DNA of 64,000 nucleotides from Paenibacillus xylanivorans (GTDB lineage Bacteria; Bacillota; Bacilli; Paenibacillales; Paenibacillaceae). The stretch lies in the NCBI RefSeq assembly GCF_001280595.1, contig NZ_LITU01000023.1:1-64000 (forward strand), written 5' to 3'. Under the pieces are notes generated by a model. That model searched no databases. It was not told where the DNA came from and saw nothing but the letters and a program-made list of their open reading frames with translations. Shown here one piece after another: positions 47,321 through 56,680 of the stretch (position 1 is the first letter of the stretch; each line of letters opens with the position of its first letter). The translations under genes and the position numbers were made by a program.

Positions 47321-48085
47321 ATGACCCCTACATCGAATCCGGATTATAAAACCATTGAGGAACTATCGCTCAACCATTGGCAGCCCTTATCCACCTTGCT
47401 TTTTGACGGATGGGTACTGCGTTTTGCACAGGGATACACGAAGCGTGCCAACTCCATTCAACCTATCCACTACTCTACCCTGGATGTTCATGAAAAGATC
47501 GAGCAATGCGAGCTTATCTACGCTTCCAATCAATTAAGTACCATATTCAAAATTACGCCGTTTATCCAGCCGGATCATCTCGACCAGCTTTTGCATGACA
47601 AGGGGTATGATGTTGTGGATCTGAGCCGGGTTCAAACCCGGAGCCTGGAAACCATTAAGGAGCCTGAGCACTCTGATGTAAAAATGGACGAACAGTTAAC
47701 CGGAGAGTGGCTGGATCACTTTTGCAGATTGAATCAGCTGAATGATATGCATCGGGAAACGATGGAACTAATGTTGAACAATATCCGTACGCGCACAGGT
47801 TTCATCTCGCTGTTCATCGACGGACAAGTCGTTGCTTGTGGATTCGGTGTGGTGGAACGAGGCTATATTGGATTGTATGACATCATTACGGACACTAACT
47901 TTCGGAATCGGGGATTGGCCGAGCAAATGATCCTTCATCTGTTGCATTGGGGAAAAGAGAATGGCGCTACCTCCAGTTACCTGCAAGTAGTTGCTAATAA
48001 TGTACCCGCATTAAAACTGTATGCCAAGCTTGGCTTCTCGGAAATCTATACCTACTGGTATAGATTCAAGGAATCCAAGGTCTGA
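47321..48085 (+). CDS. GNAT-family N-acetyltransferase
   Basis: A 254-residue protein whose N-terminal half resembles a degenerate acetyltransferase domain (WQPLSTLLFDGWVLRFAQGY), while the C-terminal half has the acetyl-CoA site: FGVVERGYIGLYDIITDTNF, RNRGLAEQMILHLL (motif A) and YLQVVANNVPALKLYAKLGF (motif B). AGGAGG lies seven bases before the ATG. The substrate is unknown; small amines or protein N-termini are both possible. Confidence 0.87.
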   Translation: MTPTSNPDYKTIEELSLNHWQPLSTLLFDGWVLRFAQGYTKRANSIQPIHYSTLDVHEKIEQCELIYASNQLSTIFKITPFIQPDHLDQLLHDKGYDVVDLSRVQTRSLETIKEPEHSDVKMDEQLTGEWLDHFCRLNQLNDMHRETMELMLNNIRTRTGFISLFIDGQVVACGFGVVERGYIGLYDIITDTNFRNRGLAEQMILHLLHWGKENGATSSYLQVVANNVPALKLYAKLGFSEIYTYWYRFKESKV

Positions 48086-48106
48086 TCTAGATCGGACTTT
48101 GGATTC
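48071..48106. repeat. inverted repeat at GNAT gene end
   Basis: GAATCCAAGGTC (48071-48082) pairs with GACTTTGGATTC (48095-48106), overlapping the stop codon. There is no T run, so whether it terminates is uncertain. Confidence 0.5.
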
Positions 48107-48139
48107 GAGCAATATAAATAATAAATTAATAGCTGGTTC

Positions 48140-48559
48140 TCAGCTCTGATTGCGCTCCAATTGTTTTTCGATTCCCAGCCTGTCAATCTGAATCCAGTAT
48201 TCTGCAATTCGCTCATTCTCCACCCGATATACCGCACTCGCAATTTCAATCACTGGCAGGTGGGTGGGCGCATATCCATCCACTTCTCCGACATGAGTAC
48301 CCACTTGTCTCCAGCGTACATAAACTTTATCTCCCTGTGCAAGCAACTCCTGAATCTGCAGCGAAAAATCTCCGTACGCCTCCATCATTTCCCTCACAGG
48401 ATCCGCGTAGACGGAGGGCGTTCTTGTGACTGTCACTTCCTCTTCCGAGATAACCTGGTGAGCCAGTACCTGCTCGGCCATCAGTGTATTGGCATAATCA
48501 AGATTGCGACCCGAGCGCACTTCTTCAAAAAAAGTTCTGACAATCTGTTCTCGCGTCAT
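48140..48559 (-). CDS. SnoaL-like / NTF2-fold ester cyclase family protein
   Basis: A 139-residue soluble protein of the SnoaL-like polyketide cyclase fold: IVRTFFEEVRSGRNLDYANT at the start, VLAHQVISEE, then DFSLQIQELLAQGDKVYVRWRQVGTHVGEV and YRVENERIAEYW. Members range from enzymes to ligand-binding proteins. GGAG lies eight bases before the ATG at 48559, which is preferred to the upstream frame start at 48613. It is monocistronic. Confidence 0.82.
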   Translation of the reverse strand: MTREQIVRTFFEEVRSGRNLDYANTLMAEQVLAHQVISEEEVTVTRTPSVYADPVREMMEAYGDFSLQIQELLAQGDKVYVRWRQVGTHVGEVDGYAPTHLPVIEIASAVYRVENERIAEYWIQIDRLGIEKQLERNQS

Positions 48560-48686
48560 CCGATCCACTCCATTTTTCGTTTTATCATGCATTTTACCAG
48601 AAGGAATTATCATTTACTAATTTTTCCGCAACTTCAAGTACGAATTTAATTTATAATAGTGAGTCGACATTTATTAAATTTTTCAT

Positions 48687-48728
48687 AAAAAAAGAAGGCA
48701 CTCCGCCCTTTCTGGACGTAGTACCTTC
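48687..48728 (-). terminator. terminator after SDR gene
   Basis: On the minus strand GAAGGTACTACGTCC pairs with GGGCGGAGTGCCTTC, followed by seven Ts, 13 bases after the stop codon. Confidence 0.85.
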
Positions 48729-48741
48729 CTATATCCCAATA

Positions 48742-49644
48742 TTACGGACTAACTGTACCGCCATTGGCGTTCAATGTCTCACCGCTCACATAGCTGGATT
48801 CCTGGCTCGCCAGGAACACAAACGCAGGCGCCATTTCCGCAGGCTGTCCTGCACGACCAAGCGGAGTATTGGAGCCGAAATCAGCAAGCTTCTCTACGGG
48901 CTGTCCACCAACGACCTGCAGTGGTGTCCATACCGGACCTGGTGCGACGACATTCACACGAATGCCTTTGCTGCCGACTTGTTGAGCCAGCGCTTTGCTG
49001 AATGTGTTGATTGCTGCCTTCGTTGTCGCATAATCCAGCAGGATTGGAGATGGCTTGTATGCTTGAATAGAAGACGTGTTAATGATGGAGCTGCCTGCTT
49101 TCATGTGTTTTACAGCTGCTTTACAGAGCCAGAACATCGAATAGACATTGGTTTTGAATGTCGCATCAAATTGTTCTGTGGTCAGGTCGGCAATCTGTTC
49201 AACAAACTGCTGTTTCCCTGCCACGTTGGCAAGAATATCGATCCCGCCGAGCTCTTTTACAGCAGACTCAATGAGTTCTTCGCAGTATTTCTCATCCTTG
49301 AGGTCACCTGGAATAGCAACAGCCTTGCGGCCTGCTTCTTCGATCAGCTTAACCACTTCCTTCGCATCGGCTTCTTCCTCAGGAAGGTAAGCCAGAACGA
49401 CATCCGCGCCTTCACGAGCAAAAGCAATGGCTGCTGCCCGACCAATTCCGCTGTCTGCTCCGGTTACAACAGCTTTGCGTCCGGTCAGACGCCCGCTGCC
49501 TTTATAGCTTTTCTCACCCGCATCAGGAACAGGAGTCATTTCCCGCTGAAGCCCCGGCTCCTCCTGCTGCTGTTTCCAATCTGGTGTTGCCTTCGGATAT
49601 TGTGTCGTCGGATCTTGCATGGTGTGCTGGTCTTGATTAGCCAT
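48742..49644 (-). CDS. short-chain dehydrogenase (general stress YhdF/YdaD type)
   Basis: A 300-residue NAD(P)-dependent oxidoreductase with an extended N-terminal segment (about 45 residues, [20 protein letters not shown]) as in the Bacillus general stress SDRs. The nucleotide-binding motif is [16 protein letters not shown], the catalytic Ser is in [11 protein letters not shown], and the YxxxK pair is in [10 protein letters not shown]. The end [13 protein letters not shown]-type block ([15 protein letters not shown]) is conserved. GAGGAGG lies eight bases before the ATG at 49644. It is divergent from the MerR gene. Confidence 0.92.
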   Translation of the reverse strand: MANQDQHTMQDPTTQYPKATPDWKQQQEEPGLQREMTPVPDAGEKSYKGSGRLTGRKAVVTGADSGIGRAAAIAFAREGADVVLAYLPEEEADAKEVVKLIEEAGRKAVAIPGDLKDEKYCEELIESAVKELGGIDILANVAGKQQFVEQIADLTTEQFDATFKTNVYSMFWLCKAAVKHMKAGSSIINTSSIQAYKPSPILLDYATTKAAINTFSKALAQQVGSKGIRVNVVAPGPVWTPLQVVGGQPVEKLADFGSNTPLGRAGQPAEMAPAFVFLASQESSYVSGETLNANGGTVSP

Positions 49645-49822
49645 GTTCAATTCCTCCTCGGAATTATTTATTTTATTATGTTGTTTTCATAAAAGTTGCA
49701 CTCTTTCCTTTGTAACCGAGATGGGCGGAATTTAAACTGGCTCTGAACATTTCCATGTCAAACCTTTCGACTTTGAATCTCCAGTGGCTGGAGGTTGTAT
49801 AATAGATGCTGAGGTGATTTCA

Positions 49823-50806
49823 TTGAATCAAAGCAAAGATACTTATTCAATCGGTGAAGCTGCCAAAATGATCGGCTCGACTGTCAAAACGATTCGTTAT
49901 TACGATGAAATCGAGTTGCTCCGGCCCTCTTTTCATACGGAAGGCGGTCACCGCCTCTATACACCGCAAGACGTGTGGCGCCTGGAGCTGATCACAACGC
50001 TTCGCTATTTGAATTTTGGCATATCGGATATTCGCAAGCTGATGTCCGGTGAACTTGGAGTGTCACAGGCGTTGGACTTACAGATCGAAGCCTTGGAAAC
50101 CCAGATCGGAACAATGAATTCTATGCTCTCCATTCTGCAACAAGCCAAACAGCATGAAGCAGAAGATACTCTCCATTCCGGACAGTCCCTTACCTATGTT
50201 TCAAGTCTGGTGGATTCGCTGACCGCCAATGCCCAAAAAAGAAAACAATTCGTTTCCACCAAAATGGAAGAATCTCATCTGCTAGACGGCATTCCGCACG
50301 AATGGAGAATTTCGTTTCTGCATTTTTTCGACAAATACATGATGAAAGAAACGAAGCTGTCTGCCCAGCAAACACTGGCATGGAAGGAAGTCCAGGAAAT
50401 CATCAACGATCCCGCCTACATCGCCGATCTGGCCCGTCTCGAACTTCCCTTCTTCACTATGGCGAATCATCCACAGATTGAGGCAGACGCCTGGGTGAAA
50501 AAAATGGAGACCCTCCGCATTCGTGCCACCGAAGCTATGGAGAAACGTTGGCCGTTAGATAGCCCTGCAGTGCAGAGCATGGTGTGGGATTTTGTGATGA
50601 TGTACGCCAGTATTGAACATGCTGGAGATCCGGAAGCATTTTTTCGCAAACAGGCTCGATATATGCTCGACTCTGTAACAGAGCGCATCCTTCGTTTTAA
50701 CAAGCTCTGCAAGACCGTGAATCCCGAATGGAGTCAGATCGTAGACGGCATTAATCTATTGCAGGAAGGCATGCGTCTGCGATTAAAACAAATGGAAGAA
50801 GACTGA
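49823..50806 (+). CDS. MerR-family regulator with long C-terminal domain
   Basis: A 327-residue transcription regulator. The start is TTG with GAGGTG six bases upstream. The N-terminal winged helix is typical (YSIGEAAKMIGSTVKTIRYY, LRPSFHTEGGHRLYTPQDV), followed by a coiled-coil dimerisation helix (about 75-110). The remaining 200 or so residues are helical and resemble TipAS/antibiotic-binding-like extensions only loosely. Divergent from the SDR gene, so it may regulate that promoter; this is inference. Its C-terminal codons lie inside the terminator palindrome. Confidence 0.83.
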   Translation: MNQSKDTYSIGEAAKMIGSTVKTIRYYDEIELLRPSFHTEGGHRLYTPQDVWRLELITTLRYLNFGISDIRKLMSGELGVSQALDLQIEALETQIGTMNSMLSILQQAKQHEAEDTLHSGQSLTYVSSLVDSLTANAQKRKQFVSTKMEESHLLDGIPHEWRISFLHFFDKYMMKETKLSAQQTLAWKEVQEIINDPAYIADLARLELPFFTMANHPQIEADAWVKKMETLRIRATEAMEKRWPLDSPAVQSMVWDFVMMYASIEHAGDPEAFFRKQARYMLDSVTERILRFNKLCKTVNPEWSQIVDGINLLQEGMRLRLKQMEED

Positions 50807-50827
50807 ATTTCAGTCTTCTTCCATTTG
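50789..50827. terminator. bidirectional terminator overlapping MerR stop
   Basis: A perfect palindrome of two 19-base arms around one T. The left arm encodes the last residues of the MerR protein and its TGA; the right arm ends six bases before the convergent hydrolase stop. Confidence 0.88.
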
Positions 50828-50832
50828 TACGT

Positions 50833-52293
50833 TCAACCTTTTTTCAATGAATAGGATGTATGTTCTCCCACTTCACTGTCCAACTGGAGCGATTGTCCTT
50901 TCAGATAGTGGTTGAAGAAATCGATCGTTGTATCGTTTACGATATGGTGTGCTCCCTTTGCATCTACACCCTGTGACCATTCGAGAATGGGAGATATCAG
51001 ATAGAGGTCCGAGAAGCTCAGATGTTTGGTATTCCTCAGCTCCATCCAGTAGTTTCCTCCCGCGGTCAATGGTTCATAACGTGCATACACTTCTTTGTAG
51101 TATTTCTCGGCTTCCGGACGGGTGGTGCCCATTGCTGCAATCTCGTCGTCACTCATGACACTTGTACCTGCAACGGTTGTATCCGCGCTCATCATGAGAA
51201 ACGGTTTGCCCACACCTTCAGCAGGGATGCGCTTCTCACCAAACAATACGCCGTCCATGTTCATGCCTGCTTTGACACGAGGATCATCCATCAGTATCTG
51301 TACTGTTGTTGCCCCGCCAAATGAATGTCCAAACATGCCGATGTTGTCCAGATCCATATGACCTTTAAAACGCCCGTTTGGATCATTTGCAGCCAGCTTT
51401 TCCACTTCATCCAGCACAAATTGCGCATCCTTCACCCATGTCTCGTTGAGCTTGTCCATATAACTGAATTGCAGCTGATCGAAACCTTCCTTGCCCTCGG
51501 ACTCAAACTGCGCCACACGCCCATCCGGGAACACGGAGACAAGGCTGCTGTACGTATGATTAATGCCCACAACTATATAACCTCGGCTGACCAGCTGCTC
51601 CACCTGGAACGTATTTTGGTTTTCATAGCCATTCAGGCCATGAGAGAAAAGGATGACCGGATACTTGGCTTCCGCATCAGACAATGATGCCTCCTGAATA
51701 GCATGGGTTTTGACTACACTTAGGCTCGAAAATAAAAGCTTTGGCAGCTTCAGCACATCATTAAAGGCTGTTGCATAGACTTTCGGATCATTCACATACG
51801 GAGCCGTTGTTCCCTTCGTGTCTTTATCCGTCGGGTACCAGATCTGAACCATGAGTTCCCTTTTGTCCCCGGCTGTACTCGTCAACAGTTCCTCCCGGCT
51901 CTCATCCGTCCAATCGTAGGATACTGTACCAATCCCGTAAGGTCCTGTTGGTTTATCAAACGAAAATACCGGGAACAGAAGCGGTAGCCCAATGGTCGCA
52001 GCAGCGTATACCAATACCAACAGGGATGTTCCAATGATTCGAACTCGTCCGAATTTCCGCACCACGGTTGATGTGGACGCCTTAGCGAACAACACAATCA
52101 GTGGAACCAGTGTGAGCAGATACGCCGGAATCATGGGCCAACGCAATCCCTCAATCACCCCATGAACCAACAACAATACGCCCGATATGATCAATCCTCC
52201 CCACACCATGTTCCGAGGTTTATTCCGTCCCCCAATCAACCACACCAGCATTACGACATTGAAAATAAGATAAATCCATTCTAATGTCCTCAT
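50833..52293 (-). CDS. membrane-anchored alpha/beta hydrolase (PAF-acetylhydrolase-like)
   Basis: A 486-residue protein. Four membrane segments occupy about residues 1-120, and the rest is an alpha/beta hydrolase outside the membrane. The oxyanion region is VILFSHGLNGYENQN, the nucleophile elbow GMFGHSFGGATTVQ, and the catalytic His is probably in RNTKHLSFSDLY. The domain resembles platelet-activating-factor acetylhydrolase isoform II. AAGGAAAG precedes the ATG at 52293. An esterase or lipase role is likely; the substrate is unknown. Confidence 0.83.
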   Translation of the reverse strand: MRTLEWIYLIFNVVMLVWLIGGRNKPRNMVWGGLIISGVLLLVHGVIEGLRWPMIPAYLLTLVPLIVLFAKASTSTVVRKFGRVRIIGTSLLVLVYAAATIGLPLLFPVFSFDKPTGPYGIGTVSYDWTDESREELLTSTAGDKRELMVQIWYPTDKDTKGTTAPYVNDPKVYATAFNDVLKLPKLLFSSLSVVKTHAIQEASLSDAEAKYPVILFSHGLNGYENQNTFQVEQLVSRGYIVVGINHTYSSLVSVFPDGRVAQFESEGKEGFDQLQFSYMDKLNETWVKDAQFVLDEVEKLAANDPNGRFKGHMDLDNIGMFGHSFGGATTVQILMDDPRVKAGMNMDGVLFGEKRIPAEGVGKPFLMMSADTTVAGTSVMSDDEIAAMGTTRPEAEKYYKEVYARYEPLTAGGNYWMELRNTKHLSFSDLYLISPILEWSQGVDAKGAHHIVNDTTIDFFNHYLKGQSLQLDSEVGEHTSYSLKKG

Positions 52294-52410
52294 CTTTCCT
52301 TGCCCCCTTCTCTGCCACAATTGAATTTGAACGATATCGTGTAGCAGCTCTTCTATTCCCAATCATAAAACCTCCAGTAACAGGAGATTCAAGTATAAAT
52401 TTTGAAAAAT

Positions 52411-52477
52411 AAAAAAATGCACTCCCTGTATGACACTGGATCTCCCGAAGGTCTCCGATGTATTCAAGGAATGCATG
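52411..52477 (-). terminator. branched terminator after amino acid permease
   Basis: On the minus strand ATGCATTCC pairs with GGGAGTGCAT, followed by TTTTTTT, enclosing a second small stem (GGAGA...AGATCC) in its loop. It lies about 80 bases after the permease stop; the gap has no gene. Confidence 0.65.
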
Positions 52478-52558
52478 TATGATCTTACATATAAGTTGAC
52501 AGGGAAATTATACACCTTGCCATTACGAGTACAGTACCCTCTTATCTTTGAGTCGAGG

Positions 52559-53938
52559 CTAGTGATCTTCGCCTCCATCTACCCGCTGTTTTTTCCCTAT
52601 GCCAAATACGAAATATCCGATTACAACGATCGCCATAAATGTAGCCCCGACAATCAGCGGTAACCGCGTATCCGGGTTAAATGCCATACCAATAATAACA
52701 AGTGTCAGATATACGATGATGATGTAGTTGCTTATTGGGAACCATTTGGACTTAAAGGTGTGGTCTCCCATCTCGTTGCCCCAACGCTTACGAAATCTGA
52801 ATTGACTGAAAGCGAGTGCGAACCACGGAACCATACCCGGAAGCACACTTGCACTATAGATATACAGGAACAGTTTGGAATCCGGCATCAGGTAGTTCAG
52901 CACCACACCGATCAGTAACAAAGAAATCGTGATGATAATACTGTTGCGGGGAACCCCGCCTTTGGACAGCTTTTTGAAAAAGGCCGGTGCTTGTCCATTC
53001 TCCGCAAGCGTATAAAGCATGCGTCCTGCACTATAGATTCCACTGTTACATCCCGACATCGCGGCGGTAAGCACCACGAAGTTTATAATCCCCGCAGCAG
53101 CCACAATTCCGACTTTAGCAAACGTCAGTACAAACGGACTTCCCGTTTCTCCAACTTCATTCCAAGGATACAATGTCACGATGACAAAGATCGCCCCGAC
53201 GTAAAAAATGAGAATACGCCACACGATGTTTTTGATTGCTTTACGCAGCGTGACCTTCGGATTCTCCGCTTCGCCTGCCGTAATTCCTACCATTTCGACG
53301 CCCTGATAGGCAGCCGTTACGATACACAGGGCAAATAAAAATCCTTTAAGACCCCCGGGGAAAAATCCTCCGTGACTCACCAGATTCGACAATCCAATCG
53401 GCTCGCCGCCATTTCCCAGACCGAAGAAGATCAGCCCGGTTCCGATTACGATCATAAAGACAATCGCTGTCACCTTAATTAAGGCAAACCAGAACTCAAA
53501 CTCGCCGTAAAACTTCACAGCTGCCAAATTCGCCGCCGCAATAATAAGCACGCCAGCCAATGCAGGCAGCCATTGTGGTATATCGGGGAACCAGTAGCCC
53601 ACATAAATCCCGATTGCCGTGACTTCCGCCATACCAACCGTAACCCATAGAAACCAATAGCTCCAGGCAGTCAGAAACCCCGCAAGCGGGCTAATATATT
53701 TATGAGCAAATGTGGCAAACGAACCCGTTACAGGTTCCTGTATCAGCATTTCCCCCATAATCCGCATGACAAAAAAGATAATGATTCCAGCCAGCAAATA
53801 AGCTAACAGCACCGAAGGACCTGCCCACTTGATCGTACTTGCCGATCCCATAAACAATCCAACACCGATGGTGCCTCCAAGCGCAATCAGTTCAACGTGC
53901 CTGGGCTTTAGCCCTCTAGATAGCTGCTTTGATTCCAA
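52559..53938 (-). CDS. amino acid permease (AAT/APC family)
   Basis: A 459-residue inner-membrane transporter with twelve membrane segments of the APC superfamily. The N-terminal signature [19 protein letters not shown] and the [20 protein letters not shown] block are typical of proline/aromatic/GABA-type permeases such as ProY or YtnA. The TTG at 53938 has AAGGGGA nine bases upstream; an ATG reading to 53965 would include that site. It is probably a proton symporter for a neutral or aromatic amino acid; specificity is not readable. It is monocistronic. Confidence 0.88.
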   Translation of the reverse strand: MESKQLSRGLKPRHVELIALGGTIGVGLFMGSASTIKWAGPSVLLAYLLAGIIIFFVMRIMGEMLIQEPVTGSFATFAHKYISPLAGFLTAWSYWFLWVTVGMAEVTAIGIYVGYWFPDIPQWLPALAGVLIIAAANLAAVKFYGEFEFWFALIKVTAIVFMIVIGTGLIFFGLGNGGEPIGLSNLVSHGGFFPGGLKGFLFALCIVTAAYQGVEMVGITAGEAENPKVTLRKAIKNIVWRILIFYVGAIFVIVTLYPWNEVGETGSPFVLTFAKVGIVAAAGIINFVVLTAAMSGCNSGIYSAGRMLYTLAENGQAPAFFKKLSKGGVPRNSIIITISLLLIGVVLNYLMPDSKLFLYIYSASVLPGMVPWFALAFSQFRFRKRWGNEMGDHTFKSKWFPISNYIIIVYLTLVIIGMAFNPDTRLPLIVGATFMAIVVIGYFVFGIGKKQRVDGGEDH

Positions 53939-54088
53939 ACGACATTCCCCTTTTCGTGTGTACATCTTCTTGTTGTAAGGTTACAATTCCACATGCACAT
54001 TAACGCAATGCAGAATTACTTCACCAAATTGTACGAGATGCGTCGAAAAAATACAACAAGGAATGTGAGGAAGCGGATTCATTATACA

Positions 54089-54610
54089 CTAACTCATCAG
54101 TTCGTTGAATATCCTTTCCCAACGACCACTATGCTCTTCCTCCACAAGTAAAGGAACAAATCCCAATCGGAGATAAATAGAAATGGCCGGGAGCCTGAAG
54201 TCATCGGTTTCAAGCAGGGCCGCTTGTTTACCCTCTTCTCTCATCCGGTGCAAGGCCGCCAGTGCAATGGTATACCCAAGCCCTTTCCCGGAGTGCCCCG
54301 GCAGAGCGCCGACCATATGCAGATATCCACAGTTGATATCGCCATCCTCTTTCTCCCAGGCTACAGCAGTGGCGACAGCGAGTCCCTCATAACAGAGAAA
54401 CAGAATCTTCTCCGGCATAAATGGCGGCTGGAAACCAATCTTGTCACCGAAGGCAATTTCCCTCGCAAAGGAAATGCGGATCACATGCTCCCATTCTGTA
54501 ACGTCACCGGGGTGAAATGATCTGAGCTTGTAGCCTTCCGGTATGTCCAACTGCGGCAGATCTGCAAACGTTTCCTTTTTCATGACCAGCTTGGAGCGTT
54601 CATCCCTCAT
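54089..54610 (-). CDS. GNAT-family acetyltransferase
   Basis: A 173-residue acetyltransferase: the acetyl-CoA loop is GALPGHSGKGLGYTIALAAL, and motif B is ALLETDDFRLPAISIYLRLG. Its ATG overlaps the stop of the oxidoreductase gene (ATGA), so it is translationally coupled as the last gene of the sugar locus. The acceptor is unknown; acetylation of an imported amino sugar would fit the context but is speculation. Confidence 0.85.
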   Translation of the reverse strand: MRDERSKLVMKKETFADLPQLDIPEGYKLRSFHPGDVTEWEHVIRISFAREIAFGDKIGFQPPFMPEKILFLCYEGLAVATAVAWEKEDGDINCGYLHMVGALPGHSGKGLGYTIALAALHRMREEGKQAALLETDDFRLPAISIYLRLGFVPLLVEEEHSGRWERIFNELMS

Positions 54611-55815
54611 CCTTTAGAGCCTGCCTTTACTCTAAAATCCGGAAATGTCACGGTATTCCCGCCCAACTTTACAGATTCCATGGAAAGGAAGAAAACCGAG
54701 CTCCAGGTCACGGCGTCATATACATCAACCAGCGGGCTTCTATCTTCCTGAATTGCAGAGATGAACTCCTCCAATACCAGAAAATCACCACCGCCATGCT
54801 TCGTGCCCGCCGCTAAGTGCCCCCACTGCTTCCATTTGGGATGATCATATTCCGGCTGATAACAGGACATTTTCTCCCATACTTCCGAGCCATCCTCCCC
54901 GTTTACCGGAGAGCGGTTCTGCAGCCATACGAGATCTTCCTCATAGGGATGACGCGCCGACAAGTAAGCCCCCTTGGTCCCCTGAAGCATATAATGAGTT
55001 TTATTATGTGGCCGGACGGAGACCCAGTCGATACGCAGCGTAATTAGAACGCCCTTCTCGGTCTTCAGGGCGGCAACGGCTGAATCCCCCTGGCTCCAGT
55101 AGCCTTCACGGGCAGCCGGGTGATCCTTGCCAAATTGCTCACTGAAATAATTCTGCAGCGCTCTCGGTTCAGAGACTTGCGCCGAAATGCTTTTAAGCCG
55201 ATCCCCTCCGGGTTTATTAAGTGCAATCCACTGTGCGGCAGGTCCAATTGAATGTGTCGGATAATTGACTCCGTTGTAATTCTGGTGAAGCTGACCCCGC
55301 CAGGTTAACGAGCCGTTCGGGTGATGAATCAGATGACGCAAATCATGAATATAGCCACCCTCCACATGAGTGATCTCACCGAATAGACCTTGCTGCGCCA
55401 TATGATTAACCGTCAGATTGGACCTGGAGAAGCAGTAGTTTTCCGACATCATATATTTCAGTCCCGTGCGCTCCACCGTCTCAACCAATTCCCAGGCTTC
55501 CTCAAGCGACTGTACTGCGATGACTTCACTTAACACATGCTTGCCTGCGTTCAGCGCATCAATTGAATGTCGAGCATGCATATGCATAGGGCTGATTACA
55601 AATACCGCATCAATAGAAGCATCCTGCAGCATTTCCGAATAGTCGCTGTACGTCCTGATTCCTGGAAAAATCCCCTTCCACTGCTCCAGCACCAATTCAT
55701 TCAAATCACAAGTAGCCGTCAAATCAATACGGTCAGCCAGAGAATGCAAAGCATTCAAAAAGCTTGCCCCCCGGTTGCCCCCGACAATCGCCAGCCTGAC
55801 CCGCCTGCGGCTCAT
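54607..55815 (-). CDS. Gfo/Idh/MocA-family oxidoreductase
   Basis: A 402-residue NAD(P)-dependent sugar or inositol oxidoreductase. The N-terminal Rossmann motif is RLAIVGGNRGASFLNAL, the conserved EKP-like block appears as GKHVLSEVIAVQSLEEAWEL (E-V replacing the usual K-P), and the substrate-binding region holds YNGVNYPTHSIGPAAQW with a candidate catalytic His. The loss of the usual lysine in the EKP motif is notable and may mean altered chemistry. It overlaps the phosphoesterase stop by four bases and the GNAT start by four bases. Confidence 0.87.
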   Translation of the reverse strand: MSRRRVRLAIVGGNRGASFLNALHSLADRIDLTATCDLNELVLEQWKGIFPGIRTYSDYSEMLQDASIDAVFVISPMHMHARHSIDALNAGKHVLSEVIAVQSLEEAWELVETVERTGLKYMMSENYCFSRSNLTVNHMAQQGLFGEITHVEGGYIHDLRHLIHHPNGSLTWRGQLHQNYNGVNYPTHSIGPAAQWIALNKPGGDRLKSISAQVSEPRALQNYFSEQFGKDHPAAREGYWSQGDSAVAALKTEKGVLITLRIDWVSVRPHNKTHYMLQGTKGAYLSARHPYEEDLVWLQNRSPVNGEDGSEVWEKMSCYQPEYDHPKWKQWGHLAAGTKHGGGDFLVLEEFISAIQEDRSPLVDVYDAVTWSSVFFLSMESVKLGGNTVTFPDFRVKAGSKG

Positions 55816-56666
55816 GGCGTCATCTCTTTCTTCCCGGACGATAACGTAAATATCCGTTCTGCGGAATGATTATCGCCTTTGGCATCAGGATGCGGCTCAT
55901 AGTCATACAACCCTTTGGCAAACGTCCTCGCCAGCTCCTGATAGCACACGCCTTGCAGCTCAACCGTATGAATGCTCATCTGCTGGTCCTGAAGGTTGAC
56001 AAGCAGCACGGCAGGAATGTCTGGCACAGCCGCCATTTGTACAAAATGCCACTGGTCTCGCTGGATGACAGACTGAACATGATTGTGTCCGTTAAAGTAA
56101 ACACCCTGACCTTGATGCTCCTTCAAGACAGACCATAGATCGAGTTCCGGATCAATAGACATCATCGGCTCTGTTGATCTGGCTGTTGTATCGTATACAG
56201 GATGATGGGCAAATACGAGTAGCGTCTTCTGTCCATACATGTTCATCTGCCCGCGTAGCCAATCCATCTGTTCTTCATCAATCATGCCGCCCCAGTGGTC
56301 GGCATTCTCGCCGGCAGTATCCAGCACCAACAGGACCGCCTCGTCTTCTTCAATGACCAGATAACGCTTCTGTCCGGTTGTGGCTTCAAGCTCGGCCTTG
56401 GAACAGGCATGGGTATCATGGTTGCCCAGTGCGTACAGAAATCTCCCTTGCGGTAGCACCTTTTGAACTTTGCTCATAATAAAATCGAATTCCAAAGGTT
56501 CACCGGCATGTGTCAGGTCACCAATAGATATATGATAGTCAGCCGAGAAGTCCAGAAACTCTGCCAAATACGCTGTATAAAAAGCATCCCTTGCCTCAAT
56601 CATCTGGTCATCTGCCTCAACTAACTGAGCAGGATAATGCAAATCCCCCATTACAATTAATCTCAT
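55812..56666 (-). CDS. calcineurin-like metallophosphoesterase
   Basis: A 284-residue cytosolic phosphoesterase with the five metal motifs: GDLHYP (D-x-H), ISIGDLTHAG (GD), ALGNHDTHA (GNHD), LVFAHHPVYD and YFNGHNHVQSV (GHxH). It is close to the CpdA/Icc-like cAMP phosphodiesterase layout, but the context in a sugar operon suggests a phosphosugar or phosphodiester substrate. The ATG at 56666 has GGGAGAG upstream, 14 bases after the permease stop. It overlaps the next gene by four bases. Confidence 0.87.
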   Translation of the reverse strand: MRLIVMGDLHYPAQLVEADDQMIEARDAFYTAYLAEFLDFSADYHISIGDLTHAGEPLEFDFIMSKVQKVLPQGRFLYALGNHDTHACSKAELEATTGQKRYLVIEEDEAVLLVLDTAGENADHWGGMIDEEQMDWLRGQMNMYGQKTLLVFAHHPVYDTTARSTEPMMSIDPELDLWSVLKEHQGQGVYFNGHNHVQSVIQRDQWHFVQMAAVPDIPAVLLVNLQDQQMSIHTVELQGVCYQELARTFAKGLYDYEPHPDAKGDNHSAERIFTLSSGKKEMTP

Positions 56667-56680
56667 CCTCGATCTCTCCC

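Noticed and set aside
48979-49692. 237-codon plus-strand ORF
   Set aside because: Antisense to the short-chain dehydrogenase; Cys/Phe-rich translation typical of a shadow frame.
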